DNA of 8,292 nucleotides from Hymenobacter sp. (lineage in GTDB: Bacteria; Bacteroidota; Bacteroidia; Cytophagales; Hymenobacteraceae). Of this stretch, positions 1 to 7,500 are shown in pieces. The position numbers were made by a program, and so were the translations under genes. The DNA is taken from NCBI GenBank assembly GCA_025362615.1, contig JANYFQ010000550.1, positions 1-8,292 on the forward strand, given 5' to 3'. Position 1 is the stretch's first letter; each line of letters opens with the position of its first letter. The notes under the pieces were generated by a model. That model worked only from the letters and a program-made list of their open reading frames with translations. It was not told the DNA's origin and made no database searches.

Positions 1-90
1 CTTTTTCGCCGCCCGCCCGCTTGTCGTTGGGTTTGCTGGGGTTGACGTTCAGCGATTAGCGGGCGGGCGGCGAAAAAGCCGCCCGCCCGC
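1..90. repeat. Three-armed GC-rich inverted repeat upstream of the GH85 gene
   Basis: Positions 1-20 and 59-78 are perfect 20-base reverse complements, separated by a 38-base spacer. The second arm can also pair with a third arm: 59-71 is the exact reverse complement of 78-90, giving a 13-bp stem with the 6-base loop GAAAAA. The two foldings share 59-71 and exclude each other. No run of T follows the 59-90 hairpin on the + strand, so it does not look like a standard intrinsic terminator in that direction. The first arm sits at the window edge, so the structure may extend further left. Its role is unknown: it could be the 3' end structure of an upstream gene, an intergenic repeat family, or a regulatory element of the next gene. 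Confidence 0.8.
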
Positions 91-120
91 GCCGCCCGGT
101 GCAAAGGGCAGGGGCCGTGC

Positions 121-141
121 TACATTTGAGCCACCGCTTTG
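121..141 (+). promoter_or_regulatory. Possible Bacteroidota -7 element(s) for the GH85 gene
   Basis: TACATTTG at 121-128 fits the Bacteroidota sigma-ABfr -7 consensus TAnnTTTG exactly and lies 28 bases before the ATG at 157. A second, weaker CCGCTTTG lies at 134-141. I find no TTG -33 element at the expected distance of about 20 bases, so this is a candidate only. No Shine-Dalgarno sequence precedes the ATG, which is usual in this phylum. Confidence 0.4.
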
Positions 142-156
142 CCCCAACCCCTGCCC

Positions 157-3045
157 ATGCCGCACCGCTACTTCCGCCGCGCCCTGTTGCCGTTGCTCTT
201 GCTCGTGGCCAGCCTGGCCCACGCTCAGTTGGAGCCCGCAGCCCGCTACACCGTCCTCTCGGCCACCCAACTTCTGGCTTGGACGCCCACCGGCCCTACC
301 GCTCTGCCCGCCAACGTGAGCGCCGTGCCCCTGGCCCCGCGCCAAAACGCGCTGGCCCCGCAGCTCAACCCCAACCAAAGCTTCAGCGCCAAAGTGAGTT
401 GGGCCCCCGATGGCATGGACAACTTCGCCGGCTACCTCAACGAGCAAAACAAGTTCAACCTCTATAATTTCACCCACTGGCAGTACATTGACGTGCTGAT
501 ATGGTTCACCGGGCAGGTCGGCATTCCGTGCCGGCCCTGGATGGAAGCCGCCCACCGCAACGGCGTCAAAATCGTTGGGTCGGTGTTCGTGGACGGACCG
601 GGATTCATCGCCCTCTCGCAGCGCGACGCGGGCGGCGACTACCCCGCCGCCCAAAAGCTGGTGGACGTGGCCAACTACTACGGTTTCGACGGCTGGTTTT
701 TCAACCAGGAGTCGCGCATCAGCGCCGCCCAGGCCACGGAGCTGGCCAATATGCTCCGGCAGTTGCAGCTTATCAAGCCCGCTGGGATGGAAATCCACTG
801 GTACGATTCGATGCTGCCCAGCGGGGCCATTGCGTACCAAAACACCCTCAACACGGCCAACGCGCCGCTGCTGCAAGCGGGCACGGCGCGGGTGAGCGAC
901 GCGATGTTTACCAACTACTTCTGGAACGGAGCCAATGCCTTCAACACGGCCGTGACCACCGCCAGCGCCATCGGTCGCAGCCCGTTCGACGTGTACAGCG
1001 GGGCCGACATCTGGCCCGGCCGCAACCCCCAGCAGCTTTTCAACAACACGGCCTGGATTAGTAACTTCTACACCGCCAACGACCCCGCCCAGCCGCGCAC
1101 CTCAATGGGCATCTTCGCCGCCAACCTCACCTACAACGGCGGGCTGAATACGTTCGTCAATAACCCGGCCGCCTACGCCGATTTTTACAACACTGAAGTC
1201 CGGCTTTTTGCCGGCAACGACCTCGACGTCACCACCCCCGACGCGGGTACCGCCTGGAAGGGCTTCGGCCACTACCAGCCCGTGCGCAGCGTCATCAACG
1301 CGCTGCCGTTCGAGACGAACTTCTGCGTGGGCCAGGGCCGGATTTTTGCCACCAACGGCGTGCAAACGGCCAAGGACTGGACCGACATGGCCAAGCAGCG
1401 CGTGCTGCCCTCGTGGCAGTGGGCCAAAACCGGGGCGGCGGGCGTGCGCGTGGGCTTCGATTTCGCCCGCGCCTACTCGGGCGGCACCTCCGTGAAGCTA
1501 GCCGGAACGCTGGCCGCCGGGGCTGCCACTACCGTCAAGCTCTACCAGACCAAGCTGGCCGTGGGCGCGGCCACCAGCCTCGAAATCACGTATCAGGCCG
1601 CCGCCGCTGGCCCCAGCAACGCCCAGCTCGAACTCTATTTCAGCGACAACCTGGCGGTGCCGGAGCTGCTGAGTTTGCCCGCCGTGGCTGATACGCTCTG
1701 GGCCACCCAGGTGCTGCCGCTGGCCGCCTACGCCGGGCGCGAGCTGGCCATTGTGGGGCTGCGGGCCGCGAGCGCCGCGCCCGTACCCGCCTACCGCCTC
1801 AGCCTGGGCCGGCTGAAAATCTACAACGGGCCGGCTGCCGCCGTGCGGCCCATGGCCAACTTCACGGCCGTGGCCACGGCCGTGACCGTGGGCCAGCCGG
1901 TGTCGTTCGTCAATCAAACCCCGAACGCCACCAGCTTCGTCTGGACGTTTGCCGGGGGCAGCCCGGCCAGCAGCACGGCCATTCACCCCGTTGTGACGTA
2001 CGCCGCGCCCGGCACCTACGCCGTGAAATTGCGGGCCGAAAGCGCCGCCGGGCGCGACTCGCTCACCCGCACGGCCTATATCAGCGTGACCACGCCGGCC
2101 CCGCCGGGCTCCAACACGGCGCTGCTTTTTGACGGGGCCAACAAGTACGTCGATGCCGGCCCCCTCAACCTCAGCGGCCCGGCCCTGAGCCTGGAATGCT
2201 GGTTCAAGGCCAACACTTTCAAGACCGGCGGGGCACCTATTTCGAGCCTGCTGGGCCTGGAAGACGGCGGCCCCAATACGGCCCTGCTGCGCCTGGGCGA
2301 CGGCGGCGTGCCGGCCAACCAGCTGCAATTCGTGCTGCAAGTGGGCGGCACGACGCGCAAACTGGTGTCGCCCACGCCGCTCGTGGCCGGCACCTGGTAC
2401 CACGTCGCGGCCACCTTCGACGGGGCCAGCATGAAAATATACCTCGACGGGGCGCTCAACGCCAGCCTCAACGCCCCCGGCGCGGCCGTGGCCAACGCGG
2501 GTTTCGCCCTGGCCCGCAACTACTCCAACGCCCGCTGCCTCGACGGGGCCCTCGACGAAGCCCGCGCCTGGACCCGCGCCCTCACCCCGGCCGAAATCGC
2601 GGCCAACGCCTGCGCCGTGCCCCCCGCCGCCTCCGGCCTCGAAGCCTACTGGAAGTGCAACGAAGCCCCCGGCCTGACCGCCGCCGATGCCACCGGCCAC
2701 GGCCACACCGGCACCCTGGTCGCGATGACGGCCGCCGACTGGAGCCCCGCCGTGCCCGCCGCCTGCGCCCTGCTGGGCACTGCCCCGGCCCGCTCCGTCG
2801 CCCTCGCGCTGCACCTGCTGGCCCTCGAAAACCCGGTATCCGGCCCGTTCGCGGAGTTGGAAATCCGGGGTGCCACTGGCCAGCCGCTCACGCTGCAAGT
2901 GTTCGATGTGCTGGGTCGGGTGGTAGCTGTGCAAGCGTTGCGGCCCTTCGCGGGCACGGGCCGGGCGCGGGTGGCGCTGCCAGCGGCGGCGGGCCTCTAC
3001 GTGGTGCGCGTGGGCGGAGCCTCGGCGCGGGTGCTGCGGTTGTGA
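157..3045 (+). CDS. Secreted GH85 endo-beta-N-acetylglucosaminidase with PKD, LamG-like and T9SS type A sorting domains
   Basis: The product has 962 residues. Residues 1-23 form a signal peptide (arginine-rich start, leucine core, AHA-Q cleavage site). Residues ~77-420 match glycoside hydrolase family 85, whose members cut the GlcNAc-GlcNAc bond in the core of N-glycans by substrate-assisted catalysis. The motif FDGWFFNQES at 177-186 supplies the expected pair N183 and E185 (N171/E173 in Arthrobacter Endo-A), and HWYDSM at 214-219 is another family hallmark. Residues ~430-557 look like an accessory beta-sandwich, ~567-645 a PKD domain, and ~655-815 a LamG/concanavalin-like domain (WYHVAATFDG, IYLDG, LDEARAWTRALTPAEI). 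Residues ~888-962 form a type A T9SS sorting tail (ENPVSG, VFDVLGR, GLYVVRV). ATG 157 is preferred over an in-frame TTG at 139 because the signal peptide then starts normally. The enzyme is expected on the surface or outside the cell. No SusC/SusD pair is nearby in the window, and exact glycan preference cannot be read here. Confidence 0.9.
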   Translation: MPHRYFRRALLPLLLLVASLAHAQLEPAARYTVLSATQLLAWTPTGPTALPANVSAVPLAPRQNALAPQLNPNQSFSAKVSWAPDGMDNFAGYLNEQNKFNLYNFTHWQYIDVLIWFTGQVGIPCRPWMEAAHRNGVKIVGSVFVDGPGFIALSQRDAGGDYPAAQKLVDVANYYGFDGWFFNQESRISAAQATELANMLRQLQLIKPAGMEIHWYDSMLPSGAIAYQNTLNTANAPLLQAGTARVSDAMFTNYFWNGANAFNTAVTTASAIGRSPFDVYSGADIWPGRNPQQLFNNTAWISNFYTANDPAQPRTSMGIFAANLTYNGGLNTFVNNPAAYADFYNTEVRLFAGNDLDVTTPDAGTAWKGFGHYQPVRSVINALPFETNFCVGQGRIFATNGVQTAKDWTDMAKQRVLPSWQWAKTGAAGVRVGFDFARAYSGGTSVKLAGTLAAGAATTVKLYQTKLAVGAATSLEITYQAAAAGPSNAQLELYFSDNLAVPELLSLPAVADTLWATQVLPLAAYAGRELAIVGLRAASAAPVPAYRLSLGRLKIYNGPAAAVRPMANFTAVATAVTVGQPVSFVNQTPNATSFVWTFAGGSPASSTAIHPVVTYAAPGTYAVKLRAESAAGRDSLTRTAYISVTTPAPPGSNTALLFDGANKYVDAGPLNLSGPALSLECWFKANTFKTGGAPISSLLGLEDGGPNTALLRLGDGGVPANQLQFVLQVGGTTRKLVSPTPLVAGTWYHVAATFDGASMKIYLDGALNASLNAPGAAVANAGFALARNYSNARCLDGALDEARAWTRALTPAEIAANACAVPPAASGLEAYWKCNEAPGLTAADATGHGHTGTLVAMTAADWSPAVPAACALLGTAPARSVALALHLLALENPVSGPFAELEIRGATGQPLTLQVFDVLGRVVAVQALRPFAGTGRARVALPAAAGLYVVRVGGASARVLRL

Positions 3046-3087
3046 GTGTACCACCAAGCACAGACTGGTAGTACAACTCTTCGCCCC

Positions 3088-3095
3088 CACCTTTG
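3088..3095 (+). promoter_or_regulatory. Putative -7 element for ansA, suggesting a very short or absent leader
   Basis: CACCTTTG differs from TAnnTTTG at the first base only and ends 4 bases before the ATG at 3100. If transcription starts about 5-6 bases downstream, as for other Bacteroidota promoters, the mRNA would begin at or next to the start codon. No clear -33 TTG is seen, so read-through from the GH85 gene (54 bases between the genes) is the alternative. Confidence 0.4.
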
Positions 3096-3099
3096 CCCC

Positions 3100-4185
3100 A
3101 TGACTCCCGCCGACCTGCCGCTGCTGCCGCTGCCCACCCGCGCCGAACTGCCCGCCGAGGCCCCGCGCCTGCTCATCATCTACACCGGCGGCACGGTGGG
3201 CATGGCCCTCAACCGCGCCGGGGCGCTCGTGCCCATGCAGTTCGACCGCCTGGCCCGCAAGATGCCCGAACTCCTGCGCCTGCCCATGGCCCTGACGCTG
3301 GTGTCGCTGGCTCAACCCATCGACAGCTCCGACGTTACGCCTTCGGACTGGCTTTTTCTGGCCCAACTCATCGGCCACCACTACGCCGGTTTCGACGGTT
3401 TTGTAGTACTGCACGGCACCGACACGATGGCGTATTCAGCCTCGGCGCTGAGCTATTTATTGGAGCATTTGGGCAAGCCTGTCGTGTTTACCGGGGCGCA
3501 GGTGCCGGCCGGGGCCAGCCGTTCCGATGCCCAGCGCAACCTCATCACGGCCCTTGAGGTTGCTGCCGCCCGCCACCCCCGCGCCGGCACGGTGCGGGTG
3601 CCCGAAGTGGGCATTTTTTTCAACGACGTGCTCATTCGCGGCAACCGCGCCAAGAAGGTCGAGAGCCAGCAGTTTGCGGCCTTCCGCAGCGAAAATTTCC
3701 CGCCCCTGGCCCGCGCCGGCATCGCCCTCGACTTTGCCGACGGCCGCATCCGCCTGCTGCCCGGCGCCCCCCTCAAGGTTCACACCGCCCTCGAAACCAA
3801 CGTGGCTGTGCTGGCCCTCTTTCCCGGCCTAGCCGAAGCCCAGGTGCGGGCCGTGCTGGGCGTGCCTGGCCTGCGCGGCTGCGTGCTGCAAACCTACGGC
3901 TCGGGCAACGCGCCCACCGCGCCCTGGCTGCTGGCGGCCCTGGCCGAAGCCCGGCAGCGCGGCGTGTGGCTCCTCAACGTGAGCCAGTGCGAAGAAGGCC
4001 GCGTGGTGCAGGGCAAGTACGCCACCAGCGCCCGCTTCGCGGCCCTGGGCATCATCGGCGGCGACGACATCACCACCGAAGCCGCCATCACCAAGCTCAT
4101 GTTCGTGCTGGGGTTGGGGCTCGACGAGGCCCGCACCCGCAGCCTGCTCATGCAGGATTTAAGGGGCGAAATCGTGCCAGGATGA
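3100..4185 (+). CDS. ansA: Type I (cytoplasmic) L-asparaginase
   Basis: The product has 361 residues and hydrolyses L-asparagine to aspartate and ammonia. It has no signal peptide, which fits the cytoplasmic type I enzymes (E. coli AnsA has 338). The first active-site motif YTGGTVGM is at 28-35 with the nucleophile T32. The second, HGTDTM, is at 105-110 with T107 and D108, and K186 in RGNRAKK completes the catalytic set (E. coli T14, T91, D92, K163). Further conserved blocks are DSSDVTPSDW at 75-84, TYGSGNAP at 265-272 and the C-terminal LRGEIVPG. ATG 3100 is preferred to an in-frame GTG at 3046, directly after the previous stop codon, because the conserved fold begins near residue 23 and a promoter-like CTTTG precedes the ATG. 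Residues that bind allosteric Asn in E. coli AnsA are changed (T162 to K185, R240 to Q264), although C297 matches C273. The gene could be co-transcribed with the GH85 gene or have its own promoter. Confidence 0.93.
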   Translation: MTPADLPLLPLPTRAELPAEAPRLLIIYTGGTVGMALNRAGALVPMQFDRLARKMPELLRLPMALTLVSLAQPIDSSDVTPSDWLFLAQLIGHHYAGFDGFVVLHGTDTMAYSASALSYLLEHLGKPVVFTGAQVPAGASRSDAQRNLITALEVAAARHPRAGTVRVPEVGIFFNDVLIRGNRAKKVESQQFAAFRSENFPPLARAGIALDFADGRIRLLPGAPLKVHTALETNVAVLALFPGLAEAQVRAVLGVPGLRGCVLQTYGSGNAPTAPWLLAALAEARQRGVWLLNVSQCEEGRVVQGKYATSARFAALGIIGGDDITTEAAITKLMFVLGLGLDEARTRSLLMQDLRGEIVPG

Positions 4186-4197
4186 CGCTGCGTTTAG

Positions 4198-4242
4198 TGA
4201 TGAATGATGAATTTGCTGACGAAACCAATTCCTCATTCCTCA
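4198..4242. repeat. Heptamer-built imperfect inverted repeat after ansA
   Basis: The left arm at 4198-4212 is two copies of TGATGAA plus T. The right arm at 4228-4242 is two copies of ATTCCTC plus A. The arms pair at 13 of 15 positions, and both mismatches are T opposite C at the same place in each heptamer. The loop is 15 bases. The structure starts 12 bases after the ansA stop codon and is much richer in AT than its surroundings. It could act as the mRNA 3' end or belong to an intergenic repeat family. Confidence 0.6.
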
Positions 4243-4270
4243 ACCATGCGAAGCGTCACTCCGGCCGGGC

Positions 4271-4301
4271 TTGCGGGCCGGCGGGTCGGGTTGTACCTTT
4301 G
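4271..4301 (+). promoter_or_regulatory. Bacteroidota-type promoter of tRNA-Ser
   Basis: A -33 TTG at 4271-4273 and a perfect -7 element TACCTTTG (consensus TAnnTTTG) at 4294-4301 are separated by 20 bases, which is the normal spacing for the Bacteroidota primary sigma factor. Transcription would begin near 4306-4308, giving a 5' leader of about 12-14 bases on the pre-tRNA. Confidence 0.75.
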
Positions 4302-4319
4302 TGCTCCTGCCACAAACCT

Positions 4320-4407
4320 TGAGGGGTGTCCGAGTGGTCGAAGGAGCACGCCTGGAAAGTGTGTATGGGTCTCAAGCTCATCGTGGGTTCGAATCCCACC
4401 CCCTCAA
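4320..4407 (+). tRNA. tRNA-Ser (anticodon GGA)
   Basis: A complete cloverleaf with a long variable arm (class II) can be drawn. The acceptor stem TGAGGGG/CCCCTCA has 7 Watson-Crick pairs. The D arm starts TCCGAGTGG. The anticodon stem is CACGC/GTGTG with one G-T pair, and its loop CTGGAAA carries the anticodon GGA, which reads UCC and UCU. The variable arm ATGGG...CTCAT has 5 pairs, and the T arm is GTGGG-TTCGAAT-CCCAC. The discriminator base is A rather than the G found in E. coli serine tRNAs. CCA is not encoded and must be added afterwards. The first base pair U-A instead of G-C is also less common. The gene has its own promoter and terminator, so it is a single-gene unit. Confidence 0.95.
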
Positions 4408-4412
4408 CTGAG

Positions 4413-4446
4413 AAACCCGCCCCGGCGCTTGCCGGGGCGGGTTTTT
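4413..4446 (+). terminator. Strong intrinsic terminator after tRNA-Ser
   Basis: A perfect 14-bp stem (4413-4426 with 4431-4444) has a GCTT tetraloop and a T5 run at 4442-4446, three of which lie in the stem. It begins 6 bases after the tRNA. Because the next gene is convergent, the same palindrome could also stop transcripts from the - strand, where the T tract is shorter (TTTCT). Confidence 0.92.
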
Positions 4447-4507
4447 GCGTTTGATAGGTTTCGGTTTCGTCAGCTTGGAATACTTCAGCCAAGAACCCGC
4501 AACCCGC

Positions 4508-7500
4508 TTACCGCACCACCTCCACGGTGCCTTTCCAGGTTTGGCCGCTGGTGCTTTTGAGTTGGTAGAAGTACACGCCGGGGGCCAGGGCGGGGTCGTC
4601 GCCGAAGCCGGCGGTGGGGGTGGGGGCGTAGTCGGCCTGCTCGAAAACCTTGCGGCCCCAGCGGTTGAAGACGGTGAGCGCCACGGCTTCCGGGGTGAGG
4701 TAGGGGCGGAAGGTGTCGTTCATCAGGTCGCCGTTGGGGGTGATGACGTTGGGCGAGGCAAAGGGGCGGGGGGCGGCCACGGCCAGGGCGTAGGTGGTTT
4801 CGGCCAGGCAGCCGTTGGCATCGGTGGCTTGCAGGCGCACGGTGTAGGGGCCGGCTGCGGCATAGGTGGCCGTGGGGGCGGGGTCGGGGCTGGTTTGGCC
4901 GTTGCCGAAATCCCAGCGGTAGGCGGTGCCGGGGGCGGGGCTGGCCACGGCGAAGGCCACGGGCTGGCCCACGAGGGCAGGCGCGGCCGGCGGCACAATG
5001 CGCGGCACGGGCGGGGTACGCACCGTCACGAGCACCGAGTCGCGGCCGGTGCAGCCCTGGACCGTGGTCACGACGACGCGGTAGCGGGTGGTGGCGGCGG
5101 GCGTGGCCGTCACGCTGCGGGTGTCGGGGGCGCTCAGGCCCAGGGCGGGCGTCCAGGCGTAGGTGGCGCCGGGGCCGGCGTCGGCGGTGCTGAGCACGGC
5201 GCTGCCGCCGGGGCACAGGGCCAGGGCCGGGCCCACACTCACGGCGAGGCGGGTGCTGACGGCCACGACCACGGTATCGGAAACCGGGCAGGCCGGGCCG
5301 GTGAGCAACGAAGCCGTGACGACGTAAGTAGTGCTGGTGGCGGGCGCCACGGTAACGGTGGCGGTGCTGCCCACCGGGCTGCCGGCCAGCGTGGTCCAGG
5401 CATACCCCACGGCTGGCCCCGGCGCGGGGTTGCGCACCTGCAATTGCACGGCGGTGCCGGGGCACACGCTCAGGTCGGGGCCGGCCTGGGGCTTGGGCAG
5501 GCCGAGCACGACGACGGTTTGGGTCGTGTTCACGGCGGGCTGGCAGCTGAGGCTGTCGTAGGCCGTGAGGCGGGCGGTGTAGGTGCCGGGCACGGCGTAG
5601 GTGGTGCGCACGTTGTTGGCGGTGGTGCTGGTTTGGCCATTGCCAAAATCCCAGCGGGTGCCGTTGGCGCCGGGGTTGGGGCGCACAAACGTGACGGTGA
5701 GCGGGGCGCAGCCCGTGCTGCCCGGCTGCCCGGCCACGGTGGGCGCAAAGTCGGCCTCCAGGCGCAGCACGTCAATCTTGAAAGCCGCACTCACGGTTTG
5801 GGTGCCGGGCTGGCTCGATGCAAACGCGTTGGGCGTGACGGGAATGGCCGGGGCACGGGTGTTGTTGGGCAGCGCCCGCACGCACACGGCCTGGTAGATG
5901 ACGCCCTTTTTGTCGAAGCGCGAGGTGCCGCCATCCACGTGCGTCGAGCCGGTGCCGAAGTACGTGCCGTACACCAGCCGCCGGCCGTTGGCCGAGAGCT
6001 GCATCAGGTACAGGTACCCGAAGGTGTTTTCGTTGAAATCGGTGCCGCTGGGCGGGGGCGTGTTGGGCGCGGTGGCCCGCAGGGCATCGGGGGTGGTGGG
6101 CATATTGGCAATGCTGCTGGCCCCCCAGCCCGAGAGCAGAATCTGGCCGCAGTTATTCACCAGAAAAGCGGTGGGCGAGAGGTTGTGCGGCACGGGGTTG
6201 GCGGCGGTTGGGGCCGGGCCGGGGCCGTTGCCGACGACGGTTGAAAAGAGCGTGGCGTTCAACCCGTACGTGAGCTTGTGGATAAACTGCCGGCTGCCGG
6301 CGTTGCGGTACACGCCCGCCGTCACCGGGTACGTGGGGGCCCCGTTGGCCCCGGTGGCGCTGGTTTGGCCCAGCACGTACACGGCCCCGCGCCGGTCGAG
6401 TTGCACAAAAAACGCCTGGTCGTAGGTGCTCGTGCCCAGGTAGGTGCTCTGCACGAGCTGCCCGCCGGGGCCCAGGTGGGCCACGAAGCCATCGACGTTG
6501 GCGGTGCTGCCGGCGTGGGCGGGGTTAAGGCCGCCCGCCGTGCCGGGGAAGTTGGTGCTCAGGGTGCCGCCGGCCACAAACACGCCGCCCAGCGAATCGA
6601 GCTGGATGCTGTACGCCGCGTCGTCGGCCGTGCCGCCGAGGTGGGTGCTCCACACCAGGCCCGAGAGGTCGGGCAGCAGCTTCGTCACCACGGCATCGGC
6701 CCCGCCCCGGTTGGCGGCCTGGGCCGCGCCGGCCGTGGTGGGGTAGGGGCGGGTGCCGCTGCTGAGCGAACGCGTGACGGAAGTAAAGTACACGTTGCCC
6801 TGCCCGTCGGCGATGACGTCGCCCCGGTAGTTGTCGCCGAAGTTGTTGTACACGGGGCTGGGGTTGGCCGGCGGGTTGTTGTTGGGCGTGAGGATGGAAA
6901 GCCCGTCCACGCCCGACCCGCCCACAAAGGTGCTGGCCACGAGGCGGCTGCTGCCGGGGGCACCGGGGGGCCCAAAAGCCAGCTTCACCACCACGAGGTC
7001 GGCCGTGCCGCCGTTGAAGCTGCGGTCGAAGGCTCCCGTGGTGGTCGGAAAGGTATTGGTGGTGGTGGTGGCGTTGGCCGCCTGTGTCGAGCCTAAAATG
7101 ACGAGCTCGCCGGCCCCGTTGACGACCACCGAGTGCGGGCGGTCGTCGCCGCCGCCGCCCAGGTACGTGGCCGATACCAGGCTGGCGGCCCGGCTGGCGG
7201 CGGCGGGGTTGTACTTGCTCACCACCATGTCAACCACGCCGCCGAAGTTGACATCGTAGGCCCCCACGGTGGTGGGGTAGCCGGGGTCGAAGTTCACGCT
7301 GGCCGCGTAGAGGTTGCCCAGGCTGTCGGGGCAGGCGGTGTAGCCCCAGTTCTGGCCCGTGGCCCCGGAGTAGGTGCTGTACACCAGCACGGGGTCAATG
7401 ACGAGGGGCCGGCTGCGGTCGAACGCCCCCAGGCCGAAACGCACCGTGCGGGTGGCCGCGTCGAGCACGTAGCGGCAGGGCACGGGGCGGCGGCGGCCGT

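Larger units (their letters stand above)
4186..4319. other. Intergenic region between ansA and tRNA-Ser
   Basis: These 134 bases carry no gene. They contain an imperfect inverted repeat made of tandem heptamers (4198-4242), a short GC hairpin (CCGGCC 4261-4266 with GGCCGG 4276-4281) and the tRNA promoter. No T-rich intrinsic terminator for ansA is evident. Confidence 0.7.

Noticed and set aside
3..59. Possible last 18 codons of an upstream + strand gene, ending at TAG 57-59
   Set aside because: Third-position GC is high, but the stretch is too short, overlaps an inverted repeat arm and has no recognisable motif. It is kept only as a possibility in the findings.
139..156. TTG at 139 as the start of the GH85 gene
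   Set aside because: It adds six residues in front of a normal signal peptide and overlaps a promoter-like CTTTG; ATG 157 is a better fit.
3046..3099. GTG at 3046 as the start of ansA
   Set aside because: It immediately follows the previous stop codon, and its 18 extra codons have no counterpart in the family; ATG 3100 follows a promoter-like element.
1498..3414. 638-codon open frame on the - strand, antisense to the GH85 gene and the start of ansA
   Set aside because: It is antisense to two well-supported genes, has a low-complexity G/H/R/A-rich product with no recognisable domain, and arises from the high GC content.
4261..4281. Short GC hairpin (CCGGCC/GGCCGG) as the ansA terminator
   Set aside because: The stem is only 6 bp, no T tract follows, and its loop contains the -33 element of the tRNA promoter.
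4320..4407. tRNA-Ser as an attachment site for an integrated element
   Set aside because: No duplicate of the tRNA 3' end and no integrase is present in the window.
4445..6244. 599-codon open frame on the + strand, antisense to the large secreted protein gene
   Set aside because: The product is almost entirely Gly/Ala/His/Arg-rich, starts inside the tRNA terminator, and opposes a gene with clear domains. It is a GC-driven shadow.
7058..7071. GGT trinucleotide run (ACC on the coding strand, encoding threonines)
   Set aside because: Only four units and a Thr-rich loop between repeats; too short to treat as a phase-variable tract.
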